From: Alphaproteobacteria bacterium
GTDB taxonomy: Bacteria > Pseudomonadota > Alphaproteobacteria > ATCC43930 > CGMCC-115725
DNA: 64,000 nt
Assembly: GCA_021325525.1 (NCBI GenBank)
Contig: JAJPHB010000116.1
Coordinates: forward strand, 1 to 64,000
Reading direction: 5' to 3'
Shown: positions 56,352 through 64,000 of the stretch, one piece after another
Layout: each line of letters begins with the position of its first letter
Position numbering within the stretch: the first letter of the stretch is position 1
Made by a program: the position numbers and the translations under genes
The notes under the pieces: generated by a model
The model's input: only the letters and a program-made list of their open reading frames with translations
Databases searched by the model: none
What the model was told of the DNA's origin: nothing

Positions 56352-57545
56352 ATGCGCGACGATCGACAGCTTCTTGATTTCTTGTTCTCTCTTTCGGAGC
56401 AGTCGCCGCATGCGGCGGATTACACGCGGCGCAACTTCCTGCGCCTCGCCGCGCGGCTCGGGCTCGGCGTCGGCGCCGCGGCGGCGTTCAGCCGCATGCT
56501 GGGTCCGCCCTTGGCGCTCGCCGCGGCGCCGCCGGCGCTGCCCGAGATCACCTCCATTCCCGACCGCCTCAAGGGCAGCGGGGTCGTGCGCGTCTGCTCC
56601 TATGGCGGCGCCTTCCAGGATGCGCAGCGCAAGGCCTATTTCGAGCCCTTCGAGCGCCTCTCCGGCATCAAGGTGATCGAGTCCCAGGGCCCGGATCCGG
56701 TCAAGCTCAAGGCGATGGTCGACACCAAGAACGTCGAGTACGACGTCGGCGAATTCGACCGCGCCAGCGTCATCAACCTCGAGAAGAAGGGCGACTACTG
56801 GGAGCCCATCGACTACAGCCTCGTCGACACCGCCAACATCGACAAGGCATTCCAGTACAAATACGCGCTCGACATGCTGCCCTACGCGCAGACCTATGCC
56901 TATCGCGCCGACGTCTTCAAGGAGGCGAAGCCGCAGAGCTGGGCGGATTTCTGGGACACCAAGAAGTTCCCGGGACCGCGCACCATGCCGGCGGGGTCCG
57001 GCGGCCTCACGCCCTTCCTCGAAGCCGCGGTGCTGGCCGAGGGGGCGCCGATGGACAAGATCTATCCGATCGACATCGACAAGGCCTATGCGAGCCTCGC
57101 CAAGATCAAGCCCGCCGTCGTCAAATGGTGGGAGGCGGGCGCGGTTCCGGCGCAAATGCTGAACGACAAGGAGGTCGTCATGGGCGTCGCCTGGAACGGC
57201 CGCATCGCCGCCATCCAGGCGAATGGCGCCCCCGTCGAGATCGGCTGGCGTCAGGGCGCGCTCCGCACCGATGCCTGGGCCGTGCCGAAGGGCGCCGCCA
57301 ACCGCGACAACGCCATGAAGTTCACCGCCTTCATCACCATGCCGATCCCGCAGGCGCGGCTGTCGATGCTGATCCCCTACGGCTTCGTCAACAATGTCGC
57401 GGCCGAGCATCTGCCGGCGGAGCGCCTCGCCGTGCTGCCGACGGCGCCCGCCATCAAGAAGCAGATGTTCATCTATGATTCGCAGTGGTGGGCCGACAAC
57501 CGCGACAAGGTCATCGAGAGATGGTCGAGCTGGCTCCTGCAGTAG
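56352..57545 (+). CDS. extracellular solute-binding protein with Tat signal
   Basis: A 397-residue PotD/PotF-family periplasmic binding protein. The N-terminus carries a twin-arginine motif, TRRNFLRLA (Arg26-Arg27), then a hydrophobic helix and an Ala-rich cleavage region near residue 60, so export is likely via Tat. The mature part has SYGGAFQDAQRKAYFEPFE, DVGEFDRASVINLEKKG and WADFWDTKKFPGPRTM, close to spermidine/putrescine-binding relatives. GAGGAAACTCG lies before ATG 56352. The gene follows the two permeases and precedes the M20 hydrolase. Confidence 0.9.
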   Translation: MRDDRQLLDFLFSLSEQSPHAADYTRRNFLRLAARLGLGVGAAAAFSRMLGPPLALAAAPPALPEITSIPDRLKGSGVVRVCSYGGAFQDAQRKAYFEPFERLSGIKVIESQGPDPVKLKAMVDTKNVEYDVGEFDRASVINLEKKGDYWEPIDYSLVDTANIDKAFQYKYALDMLPYAQTYAYRADVFKEAKPQSWADFWDTKKFPGPRTMPAGSGGLTPFLEAAVLAEGAPMDKIYPIDIDKAYASLAKIKPAVVKWWEAGAVPAQMLNDKEVVMGVAWNGRIAAIQANGAPVEIGWRQGALRTDAWAVPKGAANRDNAMKFTAFITMPIPQARLSMLIPYGFVNNVAAEHLPAERLAVLPTAPAIKKQMFIYDSQWWADNRDKVIERWSSWLLQ

Positions 57546-57567
57546 CTTCGGAGAGAGGTCTCGTCCC

Positions 57568-59169
57568 ATGCCCCAGCTTTCGAAGCAGAAGCAATTCGTG
57601 CTCGCCTGGCTCGACGAGCAGGCGCGGCGATTTTCCGACTGGCACCTCAAGATCTGGAACTACGCCGAGCCGGCCTGGCGCGAATACAAATCGGCGAAGG
57701 CCTATTGCGACCTGCTGCGCGCCGAAGGGTTCACGGTCGAGGAGGGTTCGGGCGGCATGCCGACCGCCTTCGCCGCAAGCTGGGGCAAGGGCGGCCCGGT
57801 GCTCGGCAGCTATGCCGAATACGACGCCGTGCCCGGCAATTCGCAGCAGGTCGTCCCGCACCAGGCGCCGCGGCCGGGACTGCACCCCTGGGCCGCGGGA
57901 CACACCGATCCGCATTCCGCCCTCGGCACGACGGCGCTCGCGGGCGTGCTCGCCGCCAAGGCGGCGATGGAGAAATTCGGCCTCGCCGGCACGCTGAAAT
58001 TCTTCGGCGAGCCCGCCGAGAAGGTCTGCGGCTCGAAGCCGGTGCATGCGGCCAAGGGCTATTTCGACGGCGCCGACGCCTTCATCTCCTACCATCCGCA
58101 CTTCACGAACACGGCGATCTGGGACACGCAATGCGGCTCCTATTGGAGCGCCGTCTTCACCTTCGAGACGCTGGCGCCCGAGACCTGGATCGACAAGAGC
58201 CTTGTCCCGACGCGGCACACCTCGCACGCGGCGGCGCGCTGCCCCGGCGCCATCGACGCGCTCTGCCTCATGTATACGATGACGAAATACACGAAGGAGG
58301 CGATGTTTCCGCATACCGGCACCTGGACGGTCAACGAATTCGTCCTCGCCGCCGGGGATGCCAGCCCCGACAACCTGCCGCCGCGCTTCAGCCAGATTCA
58401 ATATGCCTGGCGCTCGCCGATGCTCGGCATTCAGCAGCAGATCTACAACGTCCTCGCCAACAACGCGCGCCACGCCGCCGCCGCGACCGGCTGCCAGGCT
58501 TCGGTGCGCTGGGTGACGAAGACGCGCGTCGGGCTCACCAACCATGCGATGGCGGCGCTCGCCTTCGCCAATATGGAGCTCGTGGGCGCCCCGAAATTCG
58601 GCGAGGAAGCGCGCGAATTCGGCCGCAAGATCCAGGCCAATCTCGGCATCGAGCCGATGGAGAATCCCTTCATCGCGGATGCCGAGCGGCTGATGCCGCC
58701 GCAGGAATACGAGGCCTATCTGCGCCGGGCGCTGCCCGCCTGGCAGCTCAACTACACCTCGGACGATTACGTCGACTATAGCTGGCACGCCCCGACCGTG
58801 CGGCTGCTGACGATGCGCCCGCGGCTGCGGCCGCCGAATGAGAGCTACGAGTATCCCGCCTGGGTGAACAATGCGCTGGGCGGGCTGCCGGCGGCGATCG
58901 ATCCCGGCATCATGCTCGGCGCGAAGACGATCGCCGGGACCCTCATCGACCTCCTGACCGAACCCGAGACGCTGCGTCGCGCGCAGGACGAGTTCAAGGA
59001 GCGGACGGGCGGCGGCATCGGCGGCACGAAATGGGTGGCGCCGCTGCTGCCGCGCGACTTCGCGCCGCCTGTCGATCTGCGCTGGCCCGAATATATCGAG
59101 ACGGTGCGCGGGCGCGAGTGGTGGCTGCCGACGCCGGCCGCCGGATCGGGGGCGGGCGAGCCGCTCTGA
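57568..59169 (+). CDS. M20-family amidohydrolase (AbgB-like)
   Basis: A 533-residue metallohydrolase. It contains SYAEYDAVPGNSQQ, GHTDPHSALGTTAL and FFGEPAEKVCGSKPVHAAKG, the zinc-binding region of M20 aminoacylases and p-aminobenzoyl-glutamate hydrolases. A dimerisation-type domain occupies the middle. The substrate is likely an N-acyl or amide compound. ATG 57568 is 22 nt after the binding-protein stop, and GAGAGAGG precedes it, so uptake and hydrolysis are probably coordinated. It is somewhat longer than most AbgB proteins. Confidence 0.88.
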   Translation: MPQLSKQKQFVLAWLDEQARRFSDWHLKIWNYAEPAWREYKSAKAYCDLLRAEGFTVEEGSGGMPTAFAASWGKGGPVLGSYAEYDAVPGNSQQVVPHQAPRPGLHPWAAGHTDPHSALGTTALAGVLAAKAAMEKFGLAGTLKFFGEPAEKVCGSKPVHAAKGYFDGADAFISYHPHFTNTAIWDTQCGSYWSAVFTFETLAPETWIDKSLVPTRHTSHAAARCPGAIDALCLMYTMTKYTKEAMFPHTGTWTVNEFVLAAGDASPDNLPPRFSQIQYAWRSPMLGIQQQIYNVLANNARHAAAATGCQASVRWVTKTRVGLTNHAMAALAFANMELVGAPKFGEEAREFGRKIQANLGIEPMENPFIADAERLMPPQEYEAYLRRALPAWQLNYTSDDYVDYSWHAPTVRLLTMRPRLRPPNESYEYPAWVNNALGGLPAAIDPGIMLGAKTIAGTLIDLLTEPETLRRAQDEFKERTGGGIGGTKWVAPLLPRDFAPPVDLRWPEYIETVRGREWWLPTPAAGSGAGEPL

Positions 59170-59194
59170 TTTGCGGGCGCACCAAAGAGGAATT

Positions 59195-59212
59195 CTCTCC
59201 CCGAGGGGAGAG
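59195..59212. repeat. short GC-rich hairpin after the M20 gene
   Basis: CTCTCCCC/GGGGAGAG arms (59195-59202 with 59205-59212) form a tight stem in the 135-nt gap between two convergent genes. The sequence matches the arms of the atpD-atpC element. No T-run follows, so a terminator is not assured. Confidence 0.45.
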
Positions 59213-59304
59213 GGGATCAGCGCGCCGGCTGGACGGAACGCGATAGCTCTGCCCGGAAGCAAAGGGAGAGGTTCTGGAGGGCCTGACCGCAGCAGGCCGC
59301 AGTC

Positions 59305-60408
59305 TTACCCGAACGCGCTCTTGTACCAGGGCTTCTTCTTGATGAGCTGCAGGCCGAACTGGCCCTGAAGGTTGGCGATCTGTCGCGTATCGCGCGCCCG
59401 CCTGACGTTCTGCTCCTGCGCCTCGATCGCCTTGAGCAGGCGGGCTGCCGTCGCATCCTTGGCGAGGGCCTCGGGCTTGCCGGCGAACTTCGCCGCGTAT
59501 TTGTCGAGCGCGTCGGTGAGCTGTTGGAGCTTCAGGAGGTCGGCCGCTTTGCCTTCGTCATCCTCCATCGCATGCACGGTCCGCTCTTCGCCGCGCTTCA
59601 TCGGCGTGCCGTGATCGTCGACGAGCTGATTGTTGGCGGTGGCGCTGGCTCCAGGATAGCCGATGACGGAGAGCTTCGTGTAGCCGCTTTTCTTCAGAAG
59701 ATCCCAGACCTGCTTGGCGAACGCGTCGTCCTGCTTCTCGCCCTCGGGTCCGCCCGCCGCGGTGAAGCAGCCGGCGAGATAGATCTTTCCGCCGTAATTC
59801 TTGCCGATGTTCTTCTTCTTGTCCGGGTTGCCGGTCAGGATCGCGACGATCTGCTGCGGCGTCTTCATCCCGAGCTTGGCGCCGATGACCCGCCCGGGCA
59901 GGATCTTCGGCGTGCCGTGGGCGGTCAGCACGATATCGCCCGTGACGCCGCCGAAATCCGCGTTGGCGTCCGTCTGCGGCTTGACCCCGAGCTTGTTGCC
60001 ATAGACCTTGGCGGCGGTTTTGATCGTGTCGTCGGATTTGTCGTCGTGCACGTTGACGACGGCGTGCTTTTTCTTCTCGGCGAGAGTTTTCTTTATCTTG
60101 ACATAATCTTTGACGACGACGGCTTCCTTGACGAATTTCTTGTCGGCCGTGTCCCTGACCTGAAAGAGAAGATCGTTGCCTGCGATCCCCGCGATTGCAT
60201 AGGGGGCCTTGACGTTCTTGTCCTTCTTCACCGCATCGACGAGGCTCTTCGCGGCGCTCTCCTTGACAGGCAGTCCCTGTGCCTCGAGCCCGCTGCTGAG
60301 GAGGTCGGCGGCAACCGCGGCGACGAGCTTGCCGCCGTCATATTGGGCCAGCTTGACCTGGCTGCCGTCCTTCTTTCCATAGATCACGACGTTGATGTCT
60401 TTGGCCAT
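59305..60408 (-). CDS. unknown protein with clan-CD-like cysteine peptidase motifs
   Basis: A 367-residue protein that I cannot assign to a known family. It is rich in Lys (many KK and KKK runs) where neighbours use Arg. Residues 1-145 form an alpha/beta N-terminal region with repeated DxxVxIxG-like strands. At 157-165 a hydrophobic strand ends in His164-Gly165 (IVLTAHG). At 209-214 another hydrophobic strand ends in Gly213-Cys214 (IYLAGC). The 50-residue spacing is close to that of caspase-fold (clan CD) peptidases such as C80. The C-terminal third is helical and charged. No signal peptide or membrane helix. GAGGGAGACC lies upstream of ATG 60408. It could be a protease, a toxin or an inactive relative. 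Confidence 0.55.
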   Translation of the reverse strand: MAKDINVVIYGKKDGSQVKLAQYDGGKLVAAVAADLLSSGLEAQGLPVKESAAKSLVDAVKKDKNVKAPYAIAGIAGNDLLFQVRDTADKKFVKEAVVVKDYVKIKKTLAEKKKHAVVNVHDDKSDDTIKTAAKVYGNKLGVKPQTDANADFGGVTGDIVLTAHGTPKILPGRVIGAKLGMKTPQQIVAILTGNPDKKKNIGKNYGGKIYLAGCFTAAGGPEGEKQDDAFAKQVWDLLKKSGYTKLSVIGYPGASATANNQLVDDHGTPMKRGEERTVHAMEDDEGKAADLLKLQQLTDALDKYAAKFAGKPEALAKDATAARLLKAIEAQEQNVRRARDTRQIANLQGQFGLQLIKKKPWYKSAFG

Positions 60409-60626
60409 GCCGCGGTCTCCCTCGCATCGTCGGCGGCTCGAAAAGCCTCTTCCCCTCCGAGCGCCCCGAAGTCAGCTCGGCTTGGCGCCGAGGCACGCAG
60501 AGAGTGTGGCGCCGATTGGCCGTTCGAACAAGCGTAGACTTGCGGTTGCACAGCGTCTCGACAGCGAAAGTTTTGGCTGGACCTCCTCCCTCCTCTGCCC
60601 TGCCCTGCGGCGCATCCTTCTCCAGC

Positions 60627-62651
60627 TCAGGCCGCCCGGATCTCGGCGAGGAAGCGGTCGACCTCGCTGCCGAGCGTCTCCGACTGCCGCGCGAGCTCGC
60701 CCGCCGCGGCGAGCACCTGTCCCGCGCTCTCGCCGGTCTCGGCCGCCGCCTTCGTCACCTCCGAGATATTGGTGCCGATGACGGCGGCGCCCGCCGCCGC
60801 CTGCTGGACGTTGCGCGAGATTTCCTGGGTGGCGGCGCCCTGTTCCTCGACGGCCGAAGCGATGGTGGTCGCGATGGTGTTCACTTGATCGATAATGGCG
60901 GCGATGCCCTTGATCGCCGTCACCACCTCGTTGGTGGCGGATTGGATCGAACCGATTTGAGCGGCGATCTCGTCCGTCGCCTTGCCGGTCTGCGTCGCGA
61001 GGCTCTTGACCTCGCTGGCGACGACGGCGAAGCCCTTGCCGGCCTCGCCGGCGCGGGCGGCCTCGATCGTGGCATTCAGCGCCAGCAGATTCGTCTGGCT
61101 CGCGATGTCGCTGATGAGCGAGACGACGACGCCGATCTTCGCCGCGGCCTCGGCCAGCACCTGCGACGTCTTGTCGATCTGGCCGACCTTCTCGACCGCC
61201 TCGCCGACGATCCGGGTCGACTGGTCGACTTGCCGCGCGATCTCTGTGATCGAGCCGGCGAGCTCCTCCGCGCCTGCGGCGACGGCCTGCACCCGGGCCG
61301 AGGACTCGTCATAGGCGGAGACGACCTCGCTCGATTGCCGGCTCGTCGCTTCGGCTGTCGTCGACATCGAGCGCGCGGACGCCTCCATCTGGCCCGCCGC
61401 GCTCGACAGCATCTCGACGACCTGCTTGACGCTGCCTTCGAAGCCGGCGGCGAGCTGCAGCATGGCGGCGCGGCGTTCCGCATCGGCCTTCTGCTTCATC
61501 TCTTCTTGCTCGGCACGCAGGCGTTTCGCGTCGATCATGCCCTGCCGGAAGACCTCGATCGCCTTCGCCATGGTGCCGATCTCGTCCCGCCGCCCCGCCC
61601 CGGCGATGGCGAGGTCGAGCTCGCCTTCGGCAAGGCGGCGCATCACCAGCGTGATCGCCTTGATGGGACGCGCGATTCCGCGACCGATCACCCAAGCGAG
61701 GGCGGCACCGAGCAGCAGCGCGGCCGCGACGATGGCGATCGCTGTGCGGTGCATGTTCCGGAGGAAGCTCTCGACCTCGGCGGAGAGCGCCTTCTCCTCG
61801 TCCGAGGCCGAGGCACGCACGGTTTCGGACAGCCGCGTGATCTCGGCGCCGCCTTTCTCGAGCACCTCGGCATTGAGGGCGTCGCGCTGCTGCACGAGGC
61901 CGATGACCTCGCCGAGCGCCGCCTCGTAGGCGGGAAGCGTCTTCAGAAGCTGCGCCGCCGCGTCCTGCTGCGCCGGATCGTCGAGCTTCGAGACGAGATC
62001 GGAGGCGACGCGGTAGATGTCCTTGAGCGCGGCCTTCGCGGCGGTCGCCACGGCGGGATCGCCGAGATCGAGGAAGCGGGTGATCTGCGAGCGCGTGTTG
62101 AACAACTTTTCCTGCGTCACGCCGGCGTAGTAGGCGTTCTCGAAATTGCCCTCGGCGAAGGCGGCCTGGTTGATGTCGTTGAGCTTGCCGCGCATCGATT
62201 CCGCGAGGTCATTGAGGCGCTTCGTCACCTCGGCCCGCTTCTTCATCAGCTCGACGATCTTGACGAAGCCGGCGCGGTACGCGTCAGTCGCCTTCTCCAT
62301 CGCCTCGAAGGTGGCGCCGCGCTCGGTCCCGGCCGCGGCCGCCTTCGCGGCGCCGACATCCTTCTTCACCGCGTCATGCGCCTTCGCGATCTGCGCCAGC
62401 AGCTCGGGCCGGCCGCTGTCGAGATATTCGCGCACCTTGCGCTGGAGCCCCGCCATCTCCTCCCCGATATCACCGACGAGGCGGACATCGGCGGAGATCG
62501 CCTGCGAGGCCGTGAGCTTGGCGACGAGGCTGCCGAAGCCGATGGCGCCGCCGCCGGCGAGCAGCAGAAGCAGCAGCAGCACGCAGCCGAAGCCGAGCGC
62601 GACTCGCTGGAAGATGCTGAGCGAGACCGCGCCGATGAGACGCTTCACCAT
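60627..62651 (-). CDS. methyl-accepting chemotaxis protein
   Basis: A 674-residue chemoreceptor. TM1 is about 18-40 and TM2 about 302-322, bracketing a periplasmic helical sensor domain of about 260 residues, long enough for a double-bundle (HBM-like) sensor. HAMP follows (about 323-375) and the signalling domain includes the tip [20 protein letters not shown]. The ligand is unknown. The start is ATG 62651 with GAGGG about 11 nt upstream; the open frame reaching further up is non-coding. It relays attractant signals to CheA. No other chemotaxis genes are in the window. The NitT/TauT-type binding-protein gene is the next gene upstream on the same strand. Confidence 0.93.
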   Translation of the reverse strand: MVKRLIGAVSLSIFQRVALGFGCVLLLLLLLAGGGAIGFGSLVAKLTASQAISADVRLVGDIGEEMAGLQRKVREYLDSGRPELLAQIAKAHDAVKKDVGAAKAAAAGTERGATFEAMEKATDAYRAGFVKIVELMKKRAEVTKRLNDLAESMRGKLNDINQAAFAEGNFENAYYAGVTQEKLFNTRSQITRFLDLGDPAVATAAKAALKDIYRVASDLVSKLDDPAQQDAAAQLLKTLPAYEAALGEVIGLVQQRDALNAEVLEKGGAEITRLSETVRASASDEEKALSAEVESFLRNMHRTAIAIVAAALLLGAALAWVIGRGIARPIKAITLVMRRLAEGELDLAIAGAGRRDEIGTMAKAIEVFRQGMIDAKRLRAEQEEMKQKADAERRAAMLQLAAGFEGSVKQVVEMLSSAAGQMEASARSMSTTAEATSRQSSEVVSAYDESSARVQAVAAGAEELAGSITEIARQVDQSTRIVGEAVEKVGQIDKTSQVLAEAAAKIGVVVSLISDIASQTNLLALNATIEAARAGEAGKGFAVVASEVKSLATQTGKATDEIAAQIGSIQSATNEVVTAIKGIAAIIDQVNTIATTIASAVEEQGAATQEISRNVQQAAAGAAVIGTNISEVTKAAAETGESAGQVLAAAGELARQSETLGSEVDRFLAEIRAA

Positions 62652-62767
62652 TTCGATCACCCTCGATTTCCGAGACCGCGCCGGCGCCATAGCGATGCCG
62701 GCGAAATGACGCTGGCGAGCGGCCGCCGGCCGGCGATGCGGCCGGCGGCCAAGCGAGCTGCCGAGAC

Positions 62768-63886
62768 CTAGTCCTTGAAGGCCGCGGCGGGCAGCGCCTT
62801 GACCGTGCCCACCGGGCTTTGCAGCTTGCGCGCCGCAAGCGCCTCGCGCGCGGCCTGGTCGGAGACCGCACCGTCGCGCAACGTCTCGGCCGGCACGCGG
62901 TGGAGGCCGAAGAGGAAGGCGGTATCGGCCTTCACAATCTGGTCCATCTTCGGCGTGATGACGAAGTCGAGCGCCATCCGCTCCGGGCTGCCGCCGACGG
63001 CAGCGGGATAGTCGCCATAGAGCGCCGTCCACATGATCTTCTTGGTATAGCCCTCACCGCCTTCCTTCTCGGCCATCGCCGCGATCTCCATGGCGTTCTT
63101 GGGATCGGCGAGGAAGAGCTGCGCGTCGAGCTCGGCCTCCATCCAGCCTTTGACGACATCGGGCCGCGCCGCCATCAGATCCTGGCGCATGACGATGAAG
63201 CCGGCATCGGACTCATGGAAGTCGACGCCGCTCGCGACCCGGCGGGCGATGCCGTCGGCGAGGAACTTCGCCGGGATGGGCTCCCACAGCACCGCGGCGT
63301 CGAGCTTGCCATCCCTGAAATTCTTGGCGATCGCATCGGCGCCCTGGTTGAAGTACTTCGCCGGCTTGACGTCGAGCTTCTGGAACACGGTCCGCGCGAA
63401 GCGGTCGGTGCAGCTCCCTTGCGGCGAGGCGACGATCTTGCCGTCGAACCATTTCACCGCCTCTTCCGGCGACTTGAACTCGGGCGCGTCCTTCTTGACG
63501 AGGAAGACGTTGCACTGCTGCTGCGAGCTGCCCGCCACGCCGACGATTCGGATGTCGGCGACCTCGGGCTTCGAGCTGGCGACGATCGCCGGCATGTCGC
63601 CCATATAGCCGATCTGCTGCTTGCCCGCGATCATCTGGCCGACGAGCACGCTGCCCTGGAGCCCGGGCTCGAAGGTCACCTGCGAGCCGGCCGGCAGATG
63701 CTGCTTCCAGAACTCCTTGCTCTTCATGACGACCGCCGACCAGGCCTCGGTATAGAAAGGCTGAAAGCCGACGGTCAGCTTGATCGGCTCGCCGGGCTTG
63801 CCGAAACCTTCCTCGGCGGCCACCGGCAGCGCGGCCATCAGCAGCGCCGCCGAGACCGCGGCGGCGCAGTAACGATGAATGTGCAT
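62768..63886 (-). CDS. ABC transporter substrate-binding protein, NitT/TauT (NMT1/THI5) type
   Basis: A 372-residue periplasmic binding protein. The signal peptide is about residues 1-24 ([18 protein letters not shown]). The mature part begins [19 protein letters not shown], followed by [36 protein letters not shown] and LDAAVLWEP, typical of the nitrate/sulfonate/taurine family. Its permease and ATPase would be expected upstream beyond 63886 or elsewhere; neither is in the window. ATG 63886 starts the signal peptide. It lies 116 nt upstream of the chemoreceptor gene on the same strand, so a link with taxis is possible but not shown. Confidence 0.88.
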   Translation of the reverse strand: MHIHRYCAAAVSAALLMAALPVAAEEGFGKPGEPIKLTVGFQPFYTEAWSAVVMKSKEFWKQHLPAGSQVTFEPGLQGSVLVGQMIAGKQQIGYMGDMPAIVASSKPEVADIRIVGVAGSSQQQCNVFLVKKDAPEFKSPEEAVKWFDGKIVASPQGSCTDRFARTVFQKLDVKPAKYFNQGADAIAKNFRDGKLDAAVLWEPIPAKFLADGIARRVASGVDFHESDAGFIVMRQDLMAARPDVVKGWMEAELDAQLFLADPKNAMEIAAMAEKEGGEGYTKKIMWTALYGDYPAAVGGSPERMALDFVITPKMDQIVKADTAFLFGLHRVPAETLRDGAVSDQAAREALAARKLQSPVGTVKALPAAAFKD

Positions 63887-64000
63887 GAGTTGCCCCCGTG
63901 CAAATGATCGTGGGCAGCATACACCAATGCGACTTAAAGTTGCGTAAACGAAGACTTCGCGACTTCATACGCATTGTTGATACGCTGATAGAACGGCTTT

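Noticed and set aside
60504-62771. 755-codon frame antisense to the chemoreceptor
   Set aside because: Arg/Asp-rich shadow of the real gene.

Overview
The window is GC-rich DNA from an alphaproteobacterium. The evidence for this is the gene order atpH-atpA-atpG-atpD-atpC without the Fo genes, the chain gpmI-envC-like-ctpA-yibQ-rppH, the group NDUFA12-mlaD-DUF2155 next to aroQ-accB-accC-aat, and a long B12-dependent ribonucleotide reductase (nrdJ). A Rhodospirillales-like member is my best guess, but no rRNA or marker in the window fixes the genus. Genes are dense, with frequent 4-nt stop/start overlaps, many GTG and some TTG starts, and long false open frames opposite the real genes.

Left part (1-12 kb): gene debris (a LysR-like C-terminus abutting a truncated PEP-mutase-like fragment) lies beside tRNA-Met(CAU). 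Then come a bi-domain dehydrogenase, an SDR, a dimethylglycine/sarcosine dehydrogenase-type flavoprotein, a Rieske protein that lacks the usual catalytic iron motif, a tartrate/D-malate dehydrogenase, a MaoC hydratase, a TPR protein and an acyl-CoA dehydrogenase. These look like accessory catabolic genes.

Middle part (12-34 kb): housekeeping genes. gpmI leads an overlapping chain for envelope and division functions (EnvC-like activator, CtpA protease, YibQ-type deacetylase) ending in rppH. A CoA-transferase and an orphan di-iron ferritin-like protein precede the F1 ATP synthase operon, in which atpC is separated from atpD by two hairpins. Next are a small membrane protein, a Mug-type glycosylase, a PLP decarboxylase, priA, a transaldolase, DUF484, xerC and two small genes.

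Right-middle part (34-49 kb): a GH15 glucanase/trehalase-type enzyme, then the homogentisate route (hpd, hmgA, fumarylacetoacetate hydrolase, maiA) with a divergent MarR regulator. aroQ-accB-accC-aat follows, opposed by NDUFA12-mlaD-methyltransferase-small protein-DUF2155. A creatinase/ectoine-hydrolase-like protein precedes a 584-nt gene-free stretch that holds possible NrdR boxes upstream of nrdJ.

Right part (53-64 kb): a PotABCD-type ABC transporter whose ATPase gene is divergent from permease-permease-Tat binding protein-M20 amidohydrolase, suggesting uptake and hydrolysis of an amide. Then comes an unrecognised lysine-rich protein with a clan-CD-like His-Gly / Gly-Cys pair, the most novel gene here. 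A chemoreceptor and a NitT/TauT-type binding protein close the window.
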